Positions 7,710 through 16,482 of a stretch of 63,241 nucleotides of DNA are shown in pieces. The notes below the pieces were generated by a model. The model was not told where the DNA came from, ran no database searches, and saw only the letters and a program-made list of their open reading frames with translations. The DNA comes from Betaproteobacteria bacterium. GTDB lineage: Bacteria > Pseudomonadota > Gammaproteobacteria > Burkholderiales > JACQAP01. The DNA lies in NCBI GenBank assembly GCA_016194905.1, contig JACQAP010000010.1:1-63241 (forward strand). The letters are read 5' to 3'. The number at the start of each line of letters is the position of its first letter. Positions within the stretch are counted from its first letter, which is position 1. Both the position numbers and the translations under genes were made by a program.

Positions 7710-10441
7710 TTCTCCGCGGGCGGCCGCGGCGCAAAATAGCTCGCGGCAATGACCAGCAGGGCGACGCCGATCAGCGTTCCGGTCCAGATTACCGTACCGG
7801 CATGGGCGGCATCCACCAGCAGTAGTTTGGCACCAACGATCGCCAGTAGTCCGAAACCGATGAACCAGTTTGCGCGAAGGAGTTCGCGGCTTGCGTGAAT
7901 CATCAAGCCGATGGCGAGGCAGGTCCAGACAAAAGACAGCAGTCCCTGGAACAACGCTGATCGATACAGCGCGTGTTCCTGATAGGCAACGCCGAACCAG
8001 TGATGGGCAACGCGCGCCAGGATGAAATTCAGCAACACGAAACCGAGCAAATACCCGATCCTGGTCGCGAACGCCGCGGCTTGCGTGAACGCGAGTTGCT
8101 GTCTGGCGCAGTCGCCCCACCAGATGATGGAGGCGATCGCGGCAATGCAGACAATTTCCAGCGGATTCAGCGGAGGGACATAAGGCATACCCCAGCCGGC
8201 AGAGTAGTGGCCGCTAAAAACGACGGCCAATCCCAGCAGCACCAACACAGGCGCGCAGGCGATGGTCAGGTAAGCATCCGATTCGCCCGAGAACGGCCAG
8301 CGCTGTGCTTGCACGCCCTTGATGACCGCGGCGATCATCGCCACACCCGTGGCCATCCATGCCGCCAATTTCCAGAAACCCTGCGCCACGGCGGCCGGCA
8401 TTTCTCCTGTCCACCAGGCAAGTTCGACGCCGACGGCGCCGCCAAGTGTCCAGAAGGCGAGAAAGTGACGCGTGCGTTTGCCGAATTCGAAGTTGTCGCG
8501 ATCGAAACGGAAGTTGATCCGGTATTGAACGGCGAATGCCGCGGGCAGGGCGAAAGCGAATACGCCTGCCAGCAAGCGCGCGTTGTCCGCGAGATGAAGA
8601 ATTAAGGTCAGTGGAATGCCCAGTGTCAGCAGCCACGCGGGCGTTCGCAGCAGGCGGCTGCCGATCGCGCTGCCGACCGAGTCGAACAGAAAAGCCAGAA
8701 TCGCGCCGACCGCGAGCACAGCGGCAGGCTGGTTCTGCATTTCAACGAAGACATCGATATCGCGCCACGCCGCATACGCAATCCACGCAAGAGCCCACGC
8801 CAGCAATATTCTTGCAGTGGCACCGCTCCAGTTGGGATCCTTGCCTGCGCGTTCCAGCAGACGGGCGCCGAACAGCGCGGCCAACGCGATCACGATCGCG
8901 CCAACGACGACGCTGTTGAAGAAAGGCCGTGCATGACCGACGCCGCCGATATGCACGATGAAATACATTCCGGCCACGAATTGCAACAACATGCCGGCAG
9001 CACATGCAAGCGAGCGTCTGAGCCGAAGTCCGTACCAGAGGAGCACTGATCCTTCCAGCGCCCACAGCACGGTCGTGGCCTGTGCGCCGAAGGCGAGCGG
9101 TACGGCCATCGTGAGGAATGCGGCGCCAATTCCCAACTGGGAACGTTCGACCACTTCGATCGATGGATCGTGTCGAACGAACAACAGCCTCCAAAGCGCG
9201 AGATAGTAAAGGCCGGCAATCGTTGCGCTCCACGCGATTGCCATACGGTCGTCCAGGATTGCCTGCTGAAAGCCTGCGGCCGCTATCGGCGTGCCGAAAA
9301 GCAACAGTCCATCCGCAACGCTGCGTTTCCCCGGCGCATTGCACACGATCATCAAGACCGGCAGCGCCGAAAAGATTAGGAAGAAAACGATCAAGAAAGC
9401 TTCGATGGTGGCGAAATATTCCGGACGGTAGGAACGGCTGCCCCAGGCGAAACCGACCAGGAAAGTGAATGCGAAGGCGGCGAGATTAAGATAGCGCCAG
9501 CCCTTGAACCAGTTCACCGTGACGACGAAGGCGTTGAGCAGCAGGTAGTAACCGAACAGCACGACGTAGTCGCCGTTGCCGGTCGAGGCGAGAATCGGTG
9601 CGAGAAAGGCGCCGGAGATGCCCAGTCCGGCGAGTGACTGGGCATTTTGGCGGGCAGCCGTGAGCACGCAAACGGTGCCGATGGCCGCAAATGTCAGGAA
9701 GGCAAGCGCGGCGCCGATCATCTGGTAGCGCGCCAGCATGAAATAGACGATCAGGTAAAGGATGGCGAAGCCGCCGCCCTGCAGCGCATGACCGAACGTC
9801 TCATGCATGCCTTTGGCGGCGCGGTTGCGGCCGAACCAGATCATCGCCACTGCCGCGATCGCGCCCAACGTCAGCCTGACAGGAACCGGCATGAATCCGT
9901 ATTGCGCGGCGAGACGCAGGCCGGATGCCACGCCGAAGAACAGCAGTACGACGCCGATCTTGGCGAGGATGTTGCCGCCGATCAGCCAGCGCCAGAGACG
10001 CGAAAAATCGTCGACCCCGGTGGGTGCGTCGGCAATCGGTTCGGTTCGGCGCGGGGTGCCGGATTCGGGCGGTATTGCGGTAGGAGTTTTCGGAGTTGCG
10101 GCCGATAGCGGCAACGATAGCGGAGAGGGCTGCTGTGGAATCCTTTCGGCCGCAACCGGAGAGACGACCGCGTCGTCTGTTGCAGGTGGTGTCTGTGCGG
10201 GTGCCGTCGACTGCGCATCGATACCCAGGTGATGCTCGATGATCGTGAGCCGCGCAGACAACTCCGCGAACCGCGCGCTCAATTCGGGATCGAGTTTTTT
10301 CGAGGCATCGCGCTGTTGGCTATTGCGCGCGCCATATACCGCTCCGGCGATCAGTCCTACCGCCGCGCCCGCGAGGGCCATGCCTCCGCCGGGCAGCAGC
10401 GAACCGATCATGGCACCGGCAATCAATCCGACGAACCACAT
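7706..10441 (-). CDS. DUF2339 family polytopic membrane protein
   Basis: 911 aa. After a glycine-rich first membrane hairpin (about 1-45) comes a polar, coiled-coil-prone stretch (LSARFAELSARLTIIEHHLG) and a Pro/Thr-rich linker up to about 150. More than twenty hydrophobic helices follow to the end (ending SYFAPRPPAEN). This plan matches the DUF2339 family, whose function is unknown. It sits alone between convergent LysR (four-base overlap) and the VOC gene. Confidence 0.88.
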   Translation of the reverse strand: MWFVGLIAGAMIGSLLPGGGMALAGAAVGLIAGAVYGARNSQQRDASKKLDPELSARFAELSARLTIIEHHLGIDAQSTAPAQTPPATDDAVVSPVAAERIPQQPSPLSLPLSAATPKTPTAIPPESGTPRRTEPIADAPTGVDDFSRLWRWLIGGNILAKIGVVLLFFGVASGLRLAAQYGFMPVPVRLTLGAIAAVAMIWFGRNRAAKGMHETFGHALQGGGFAILYLIVYFMLARYQMIGAALAFLTFAAIGTVCVLTAARQNAQSLAGLGISGAFLAPILASTGNGDYVVLFGYYLLLNAFVVTVNWFKGWRYLNLAAFAFTFLVGFAWGSRSYRPEYFATIEAFLIVFFLIFSALPVLMIVCNAPGKRSVADGLLLFGTPIAAAGFQQAILDDRMAIAWSATIAGLYYLALWRLLFVRHDPSIEVVERSQLGIGAAFLTMAVPLAFGAQATTVLWALEGSVLLWYGLRLRRSLACAAGMLLQFVAGMYFIVHIGGVGHARPFFNSVVVGAIVIALAALFGARLLERAGKDPNWSGATARILLAWALAWIAYAAWRDIDVFVEMQNQPAAVLAVGAILAFLFDSVGSAIGSRLLRTPAWLLTLGIPLTLILHLADNARLLAGVFAFALPAAFAVQYRINFRFDRDNFEFGKRTRHFLAFWTLGGAVGVELAWWTGEMPAAVAQGFWKLAAWMATGVAMIAAVIKGVQAQRWPFSGESDAYLTIACAPVLVLLGLAVVFSGHYSAGWGMPYVPPLNPLEIVCIAAIASIIWWGDCARQQLAFTQAAAFATRIGYLLGFVLLNFILARVAHHWFGVAYQEHALYRSALFQGLLSFVWTCLAIGLMIHASRELLRANWFIGFGLLAIVGAKLLLVDAAHAGTVIWTGTLIGVALLVIAASYFAPRPPAEN

Positions 10442-10585
10442 GGATAAATTCTCCAGCGTGCGGGAAAGACATCATTATGCCGGTGGAATCGGCGGACCGC
10501 TCGGGTCGGGAAAGACCGGCGTGCCCGCGCAGTGATCGTGCGATGCCGGGCCGGGCGGGGTGTCGTATTCAGGATCCGGGAGCGG

Positions 10586-10969
10586 TCAGGCGGGGGCTGT
10601 TTCGTTCGGAGAAAAATCCAGCTCGACTCTCGCACCGCTCGGATCGAAGCAGAACAATTGCCAGACGCCAGAGTCAGGCTGTTTGCGCAAATCGTATTTG
10701 ATGCCGCTCGACTTCAGCTTGGCCGTGATGGCGGGCAAATCCGATGCAGAAAATGCCATGTGATCGAGTACGCCGGCAGGCGGTTCCGGCAGAGGCCGAC
10801 CGGCCACGACATGCAATACAGGTTGCGCGCCGGCATACAGCCAGGTGCCGGGAAAGCCCAGCGGCGGGCGATAGCCTTCCTTCAGACCGAGGATACCGAC
10901 GTAGAAATTCCGTGTGGCGTCGAGATCCTTGGTCAGCACGGTGAAGTGATTCATTCCATCAATGGCCAT
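10586..10969 (-). CDS. VOC (glyoxalase/dioxygenase fold) family protein
   Basis: 127 aa, the normal size for a one-domain vicinal-oxygen-chelate protein. It has NHFTVLTKDLDATRNFYVG at the start, LDHMAFSASDL in the middle and FCFDPSGARVELDF at the end. His 7, His ~68 and Glu ~118 are placed like the metal ligands of the family. Family members act on many substrates (methylglyoxal, fosfomycin, catechols) and nothing here picks one. It is on the same strand as the OYE-like reductase; the gap carries an unusual inverted repeat. Confidence 0.85.
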   Translation of the reverse strand: MAIDGMNHFTVLTKDLDATRNFYVGILGLKEGYRPPLGFPGTWLYAGAQPVLHVVAGRPLPEPPAGVLDHMAFSASDLPAITAKLKSSGIKYDLRKQPDSGVWQLFCFDPSGARVELDFSPNETAPA

Positions 10970-10977
10970 TTAAAACT

Positions 10978-11086
10978 CCGTGACTGTCGTGACCTGCAGT
11001 AGGCAAATGTAGTCAGATAGTATCGAATATCCTTATGATAATTTCGAGGAGAATCCTGAAGAGTCTGGATTCTACGACAGTCACGG
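10978..11086. repeat. 13-bp inverted repeat spanning the VOC/OYE gap
   Basis: CCGTGACTGTCGT (10978-10990) and its exact reverse complement (11074-11086) enclose 83 bp. Each arm also holds two spaced GTGAC/GTCAC units. A smaller repeat GAATCC...GGATTC lies inside. The arms hug the start of the VOC gene and the stop of the reductase gene. Confidence 0.7.
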
Positions 11087-11089
11087 TAG

Positions 11090-12241
11090 TCACGCGATCT
11101 TCCGCTTCACCTCGTCCGCAAGGATGTGTTGCCGCTTGTCCAGCCACCAGCCGTATTGCACCGGCCAGGAGCCATATTCTCCCTGAGCACCGAGAACGAC
11201 TTCCGCATGCAGGGCCCAATTCGGGTTGTAGAGAGACTGGCGGCCGATCGCGATCAGATCCGCCTGGCCATCCTGCAAAATCTGTTCTGCCTGATGAGCA
11301 TCGAGAATCAAGCCGACCGCCATGGACTTGATGCCGGCTTCCTTTTTTACGCGCTCGGCGAACGGCACCTGAAATCCGGGATTGCGCTTGATGCGTGCGG
11401 CCGTTGCGGAACCGAGCAACCCGCCGGAGGAGCAGTCGACCACATCCATCCCGCGAGCCGCCAGCTCCTTCGCCAGCGTTACCGTGTCATCCAGCGTCCA
11501 GCCGCCTTCGATGCCGTCGACCGAGGAAATCCGCACGAACAGCGGTTTGTCCCGTGGCCACGCGGCGCGCAGGACTTCGGCGAGTTCGAGTGTATAGCGC
11601 ATGCGCCCCTTGAGGTTGCCACCGTACTGGTCAGTCCGTTTGTTGGAAAGCGGCGAGAGGAATTCGTGACCGAGATAACCGTGGGCGGAATGCATTTCCA
11701 TGACTTCAAAGCCGGCAGCAAGCGAGCGCAGCGCGGCGTCGCGCCAGCGTGCCTGTATTGCACGGATGTCGCCCACACTGAGTTCGTGCGGCACCAGCCA
11801 GCCGGTGTCCATCGGGATCGCGCTCGGTGCCACGACTCTCCACGCGTCTTCTCCGCGTGCGCGATCACTGTCGTTGATCGGACCGTTGCCGTGCCAGGGC
11901 CTTTGCATCGAGGCCTTGCGGCCGGCATGCGCGAGCTGAATCGCCGGTACCGAGCCGTTGGCTTTGATGAAATCGGCAATGCGTTTCAACGGCGGAACGT
12001 GCGCATCCGACCAGATGCCTAGGTCGCCGTAAGTGATGCGGCCCTCGGGTTCGACCGCGGCGGCTTCGGTAAAAATCAATCCGGCGCCGCCGACGGCCAT
12101 TTTTCCGAGGTGGACGAAATGCCAGTCGTTGGCCATCCCGTCATGTGCGGAGTATTGGCACATCGGGGAAATGACGACGCGGTTCTTCAGGGTGATGCCG
12201 CGCAGTGTGATCGGCGAAAAAAGAAGCGGTTGCGATGGCAT
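11090..12241 (-). CDS. NADH:flavin oxidoreductase, old yellow enzyme family (YqjM/NamA-like)
   Basis: 383 aa, a TIM-barrel FMN enzyme that reduces activated C=C bonds with NAD(P)H. Motifs include LFSPITLRGITLKNRVVISP and CQYSAHDGMANDWH at the N-terminus, QLAHAGRKAS near 105, HSAHGYLGHEFLSPLSNKR near 185, and the phosphate-binding end AIGRQSLYNPNWALHA. The Cys in MCQYS and the HAGRKAS segment are typical of the class III YqjM branch. AGAGGA precedes the ATG at 12241. The physiological substrate cannot be read from sequence. Confidence 0.9.
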   Translation of the reverse strand: MPSQPLLFSPITLRGITLKNRVVISPMCQYSAHDGMANDWHFVHLGKMAVGGAGLIFTEAAAVEPEGRITYGDLGIWSDAHVPPLKRIADFIKANGSVPAIQLAHAGRKASMQRPWHGNGPINDSDRARGEDAWRVVAPSAIPMDTGWLVPHELSVGDIRAIQARWRDAALRSLAAGFEVMEMHSAHGYLGHEFLSPLSNKRTDQYGGNLKGRMRYTLELAEVLRAAWPRDKPLFVRISSVDGIEGGWTLDDTVTLAKELAARGMDVVDCSSGGLLGSATAARIKRNPGFQVPFAERVKKEAGIKSMAVGLILDAHQAEQILQDGQADLIAIGRQSLYNPNWALHAEVVLGAQGEYGSWPVQYGWWLDKRQHILADEVKRKIA

Positions 12242-12366
12242 TGAAATCCTCTTGGCGGGATGAATCGCGAAACGATCAGAACGGAGAAATTCGGAAAGGG
12301 GAATCTAGAGATTGCGCGCAATCGTGTCCAGGGCCTCGGCGGCATAAGGCCTATTCGATGTCCGCA

Positions 12367-12825
12367 TCAAGTGCGTGGCCGCGTGTGCACGTGATACTGG
12401 TGGGTCCGATGGGCGTGGTCGTCCATTTCCACCGGTACGACATTGACCCGACCGTGTCGTACCTCGCGCACGGCCATCAATTCGTTCGCGAATTTGCTCA
12501 CTTCTCCGGTCGCGCCGCGAAGAATGACCGTCTCCATGCAGTTGTCGTGGTCGAGATGGACATGCATCGATGACAGCACCAGATGGTGATGCTGGTGCTG
12601 AAGATCGGTGAGGCGTTCGGTCAGGTCGCGGGCGTGGTGGTTGTAGACGTACGAAAGGGAAGCGACGCAATAAGGCGCTTCCTGTCGATCCAACCGCGCC
12701 GACTCGAGCTCATTGCGGAGCATGTCGCGCACTGCCTCGGATCGATTCTGATAGCCCTTCTGGCCGATCAATTCATCGAACTGCCTGGCGAGATCCTCGT
12801 TCAGCGAAATGGTGAAGCGATCCAT
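12367..12825 (-). CDS. nikR: Nickel-responsive regulator NikR
   Basis: 152 aa. Residues 1-45 are a ribbon-helix-helix DNA-binding domain (MDRFTISLNEDLARQFDELI), followed by an ACT-like nickel domain. His77, His88, His90 and Cys96 align one position off the four high-affinity Ni ligands of E. coli NikR (H76, H87, H89, C95). AAGAGGA lies before the ATG. It is divergent from a TonB receptor and two HupE-type permeases, so it probably represses nickel uptake when nickel is plentiful. The C-terminal tail is His-rich (DDHAHRTHQYHVH). Confidence 0.95.
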   Translation of the reverse strand: MDRFTISLNEDLARQFDELIGQKGYQNRSEAVRDMLRNELESARLDRQEAPYCVASLSYVYNHHARDLTERLTDLQHQHHHLVLSSMHVHLDHDNCMETVILRGATGEVSKFANELMAVREVRHGRVNVVPVEMDDHAHRTHQYHVHTRPRT

Positions 12826-12912
12826 CTGAGTGTCCTCTTATTGATATGAGGTGAGATGTTACCGAAAAACGTAGGAATCAAGACGGATGGCGTGGCGGAT
12901 TCAAAAAGGGGG

Positions 12913-12941
12913 TTTACAGCGGCGTTCTACCACTTTATATT
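12913..12941 (+). promoter_or_regulatory. Sigma-70 type promoter of the nickel TonB receptor
   Basis: TTTACA (12913-12918), a 17-bp spacer and TATATT (12936-12941), both near consensus. The predicted start is near 12948, giving a leader of about 136 nt before the receptor gene. The surrounding 12930-13030 is markedly AT-rich for this genome. Confidence 0.7.
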
Positions 12942-12960
12942 ATGAAAAACTATTAATATA
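12936..12960. promoter_or_regulatory. Putative NikR operator
   Basis: TATATTA-N11-TAATATA is a perfect 7-bp inverted repeat. Its arm length and spacing match the Helicobacter-type NikR consensus (TATWATT-N11-AATWATA). It starts exactly on the -10 box, so a bound repressor would block the polymerase. It lies in the nikR/receptor divergent region. The AT-rich context makes chance possible. Confidence 0.5.
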
Positions 12961-13083
12961 TCCTACTTCATAAATATTTATAGAACAGTGATGTAGAAAG
13001 TCTTTCCATTAAAAGATTTAATCTTCCTATCCGGGTGGCATGGTGGAGATATCAAGAAAAGCAAAAAAAAAGGGGAGGTCTTG

Positions 13084-15141
13084 GTGCGCGTCGCAGGGGT
13101 CGTCGGCTGGTCGGTAATCGGTTCGGCGGTACTTCAAATCACGGTCAATGCGGCGGAGGCGGATCTAACCGCCCCCGAAGTGGAGGTCATCGGCAACTAC
13201 GAGACCGGAATCGGTTCGTCGGAAGCAGCCAGCGAAGGCGTGGTGACATCAAGACGCGTGGAAACGCGCCCGGTCACCCGTCCCGGTGAAGTGCTTGAGT
13301 TTGTCCCCGGCGTGATCATCACCCAGCATAGTGGCGAGGGGAAAGCCAACCAGTATTACCTGCGCGGCTACAACCTGGACCACGGCACGGACATCGCCAT
13401 TTCCATCGCTGGGGTGCCGATCAATCTCCCGACACACGCACATGGCCAGGGATACGCCGACATTAATTTTCTGATTCCGGAACTGGTTCAGCGTGTCAAC
13501 TTTCGCAAGGGCCCTTACTATGCCGAAGAAGGCGATTTCTCGACTGCGGGGTCTGTGCATATCGATTACGCCGACACTTTGCCCAAGGGAATTGTCAGCA
13601 CCACGCTGGGAAGTTACGGCTATGAGCGGGCATTGTTCGCTAATTCGCCGAGTCTGGGTGACGGCCACTTGTTGTACGCAATCGAAGCTGTGGGTTATGA
13701 CGGACCCTGGGTGAATCCGGACAACTACCACCGATTCAACGGCGTCGTGCGCTACAGCCAAGGTAGTCGCGAAAACGGATTCGCGATCACCGGCCTCGCG
13801 TATGACAGCAAGTGGAATTCGACCGACCAGGCGGCGAAACGGGCCATCGACCAGGGGCTGATCTCGCGCTTTGGATCACTCGATCCCACGGACGGCGGCG
13901 AAACCTCGCGCTACAACCTGTCGTTCCAGGGACGGCAAACCGAGGGTGATCTGCAATACCTCGTCGATGCCTACGCCTTCCGCTACAACCTTAATTTGTG
14001 GAACAACTTTACTTACTTCCTGGAAGACCCGGTCAACGGCGACCAATTTTTGCAGGTCGATCGTCGCAACGTTGTCGGCTTGAATCCGCGAATGATTCTG
14101 TCGCACAAACTGGGTGACGCTAGTGCGGCACTGCAATTCGGCATGCAGGCGCGGCGCGACGACATCGGCAAAGTCGCGTTGTATAGCACCAAGGCGCGCG
14201 ATGTCCTGTCGACCACCCGCGACGATAGCGTGAAGGAAACCAGTGTCGGGTTTTACGCGGAAGACTTTGTGCAGTGGAACGACTGGTTCCGCTCCACGGT
14301 CGGCATGCGCACCGATTTTTACCAGTTCAAGGTCAACAGCGATCTCTCCGTTAACTCAGGCAATCGCAGCGATCATATTACGTCACCGAAGCTGAGCCTC
14401 GTGTTCGGGCCGTGGTCCAAGACCGAATACTTTTTCAACGCCGGCTACGGTTTCCACAGTAACGATGCCCGCGGCACCACGATCACGGTGGATCCGAAGA
14501 CGCTGACTCCGGCGGATCAGGTGACCCCGCTGGTACGCACCAAAGGCGCCGAAGTCGGTGTACGCACGGAAATCGTCCCGAAACTGCAAAGCTCAGTTGC
14601 GTTCTGGGTGCTTAAACAGGCATCGGAATTGTTATTTACGGGAGATGCCGGCACCACCGAGGCGAGTCGCCCGAGCTATCGCGAAGGCGTGGAATGGACC
14701 AACCATTATCGTGCCACGGACTGGTTGCTATTCGACCTTGACTTGAGCCTGTCACGCTCGCGCTTTACCGATCCCGATCCGGTGGGTGACCAGATTCCGG
14801 GCTCCATCGAGCGGGTCGCCTCGTTTGGTGCCACCGTGGATCAAATCAGGGGATGGTCGTTTACCTGGCAGACACGCTATTTCGGTCCGCGTCCGCTGGT
14901 CGAAGATAACAGCGTTCGATCACAATCGGCGATCCTGACGGACCTTCGTGCCGGCTACCGCCTGGACAAGAACATCAAGCTAAGTCTCGACGTCATTAAT
15001 CTGTTTGACCGCGAGGGAAGCAACGTCGACTACTTCTACATGTCCCGCTTGCCCGCGGAACCGGCCGGCGGCGTGGCTGACATTCACTTTCATCCGATCG
15101 AACCGCGCATGGCACGGCTGACGCTGACTGGCTACTTCTAG
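13084..15141 (+). CDS. TonB-dependent outer-membrane receptor, probably for nickel
   Basis: 685 aa. A signal-like N-terminus ends near NAAEA and is followed by a TonB-box-like EVEVIG. The plug domain (about 45-170) has LEFVPGVIITQHSGEGKANQ, YYLRGYNLDHGTDI and INFLIPELVQRVNFRKGPYY. The rest is a beta-barrel ending LTLTGYF with a terminal Phe. The GTG at 13084 has AGGGGAGG five bases upstream; a TTG at 13081 is too close. Nickel as the ligand is inferred from its place between nikR and two HupE/UreJ genes, not from the barrel. Confidence 0.88.
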   Translation: MRVAGVVGWSVIGSAVLQITVNAAEADLTAPEVEVIGNYETGIGSSEAASEGVVTSRRVETRPVTRPGEVLEFVPGVIITQHSGEGKANQYYLRGYNLDHGTDIAISIAGVPINLPTHAHGQGYADINFLIPELVQRVNFRKGPYYAEEGDFSTAGSVHIDYADTLPKGIVSTTLGSYGYERALFANSPSLGDGHLLYAIEAVGYDGPWVNPDNYHRFNGVVRYSQGSRENGFAITGLAYDSKWNSTDQAAKRAIDQGLISRFGSLDPTDGGETSRYNLSFQGRQTEGDLQYLVDAYAFRYNLNLWNNFTYFLEDPVNGDQFLQVDRRNVVGLNPRMILSHKLGDASAALQFGMQARRDDIGKVALYSTKARDVLSTTRDDSVKETSVGFYAEDFVQWNDWFRSTVGMRTDFYQFKVNSDLSVNSGNRSDHITSPKLSLVFGPWSKTEYFFNAGYGFHSNDARGTTITVDPKTLTPADQVTPLVRTKGAEVGVRTEIVPKLQSSVAFWVLKQASELLFTGDAGTTEASRPSYREGVEWTNHYRATDWLLFDLDLSLSRSRFTDPDPVGDQIPGSIERVASFGATVDQIRGWSFTWQTRYFGPRPLVEDNSVRSQSAILTDLRAGYRLDKNIKLSLDVINLFDREGSNVDYFYMSRLPAEPAGGVADIHFHPIEPRMARLTLTGYF

Positions 15142-15214
15142 AACCAAGTGTTGATCCTCGTCCTGACTGATTCGAACTGGCGAGTACTCCATTTAGAAAA
15201 ATCGAAGGGCGCGC

Positions 15215-15823
15215 ATGTCGATCAAGCTTGAATTTCTTTTGATGTCAGTTGCTGCCGGCTGCCTGCTTGAGCCAAGTGTCGGGCTCGCCCACGTGGGCCA
15301 GGGCGATATCTCCGGAGGCTTCGTGGCGGGTCTGGAGCACCCGATTTTCGGGCTTGATCACGTAGTCGCCATGGTTGCCGTCGGCATCTGGGGCGCGCAA
15401 CTGCGGGCGCCCGCGATCTGGGTGCTACCCGTCACTTTCCCGCTGGTCATGTCTTTCGGCGGCATCCTTGGCGGGCTTGGCGTGCCGATTCCCGGAATCG
15501 AAATCGGCATCGCCGTGTCGGCGATCGTTCTGGGTGCGATGGTGGCATTCGCCGCGCGTCCATCACTATGGATTGCTGGCGTTATCGTCGGCGTGTTCGC
15601 TATTTTTCACGGCTACGCGCACGGCGCCGAGCTTCCGGAAGCGGCCAATGCGATTTCCTATGCCATGGGATTCGTGATTGCCACCGGCAGCCTGCATGTC
15701 CTGGGGATACTGATAGGGGTGATCAACAAGTGGCGGGTAGGGGAAAAATGCCTGCGTGCCGGCGGTGCCCTGATCGCGCTTTGCGGCGTCTATTTCCTGG
15801 TTTCCCACTTCATCGGCGGCTGA
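15215..15823 (+). CDS. hupE: HupE/UreJ family nickel permease
   Basis: 202 aa with a signal-like first segment (SVAAGCLLEPSVGLAH) and about six membrane helices. It carries the family motif HPxxGxDH (HPIFGLDHVVAMVAVG) and the second motif FHGYAHGAELP, both tied to nickel transport. HupE/UreJ proteins move Ni2+ for hydrogenase or urease. GAAGGG precedes the ATG. It follows the TonB receptor by 73 bp and is followed 11 bp later by a second family member. Confidence 0.9.
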   Translation: MSIKLEFLLMSVAAGCLLEPSVGLAHVGQGDISGGFVAGLEHPIFGLDHVVAMVAVGIWGAQLRAPAIWVLPVTFPLVMSFGGILGGLGVPIPGIEIGIAVSAIVLGAMVAFAARPSLWIAGVIVGVFAIFHGYAHGAELPEAANAISYAMGFVIATGSLHVLGILIGVINKWRVGEKCLRAGGALIALCGVYFLVSHFIGG

Positions 15824-15834
15824 ACCCGGCTTCG

Positions 15835-16461
15835 ATGCGTAAATTCGAATCGGTCGGCAGGATCGTCTTCGTCATCTGGCTGGTGTCGCTCGCCGGAAGC
15901 GCGGATGCGCATTCCACAGTGAAAGGCGTGGGCGATCTCTATGCCGGGCTGCTTCACGTATTGACGGCACTCGAGCATGTCCTGCCATTCATCGCATTGA
16001 GCCTGCTTGCCGGGCAACGCGGAATGAAGGCCCAGGCGGAAGCCGTTCTGCTCGTGTTCCCCGTTGCATTGATGATCGGGGCGGCCGCTGTCCTATGGGT
16101 GCCGCCAGTGCCCGGACTGGCATTCTTCAATGTGGCTTCCGCAATTCTGCTCGGCGGCCTCGTCGCCGCCGCATGGCCATTGCCGAGAGCGGCGTTTTAC
16201 GGACTCGTTGTCCTGTTCGGCATCAGTCACGGGTTCGCCAACGGCGAAGCCATTTCAGGAAGCATCAAGGCTTACCTGTTCATCCTGGGAATCGGCCTCG
16301 CCGGACTGGCGATACTGGCGTACGGCATGCTCATGGTCGATTTCCTGCTGAGGCGCAAGGCGGGATGGATTCCGATCGCCGTGCGCGTGGCGGGCAGTTG
16401 GATCGCAGCGATCGGCGTTCTCGTGCTGGCTACGACCGGCAGAACGATGCTGGCATCGTAG
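15835..16461 (+). CDS. Second, divergent HupE/UreJ-like membrane protein
   Basis: 208 aa, a signal peptide ending SADAH and about six membrane helices. The usual HPxxGxDH is altered to a diverged LLHVLTALEHVLPF, and HGxAHGxE appears as FGISHGFANGEAI. It keeps the His-rich helix pairs but not the exact motif, so it may carry a different metal or form a complex with HupE. The ATG at 15835 comes 11 bp after the hupE stop, so the receptor and both permeases look like one operon. Confidence 0.8.
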   Translation: MRKFESVGRIVFVIWLVSLAGSADAHSTVKGVGDLYAGLLHVLTALEHVLPFIALSLLAGQRGMKAQAEAVLLVFPVALMIGAAAVLWVPPVPGLAFFNVASAILLGGLVAAAWPLPRAAFYGLVVLFGISHGFANGEAISGSIKAYLFILGIGLAGLAILAYGMLMVDFLLRRKAGWIPIAVRVAGSWIAAIGVLVLATTGRTMLAS

Positions 16462-16482
16462 GTACGAGTATCCGCTGCCGCA

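Noticed and set aside
12310-12323. 14-bp palindrome GATTGCGCGCAATC between nikR and the reductase gene
   Set aside because: Short, single, and downstream of nikR; nothing nearby gives it a role.
12940-12973. TTATGA-N22-TCATAA as an E. coli-type NikR site
   Set aside because: The spacing is six bases longer than GTATGA-N16-TCATAC, so the half-sites would face different helix sides; the overlapping N11 palindrome fits better.
12948-13083. Cobalamin or nickel/cobalt riboswitch in the TonB receptor leader
   Set aside because: The 136-nt leader is AT-rich and shows no B12-box or paired G-rich modules.
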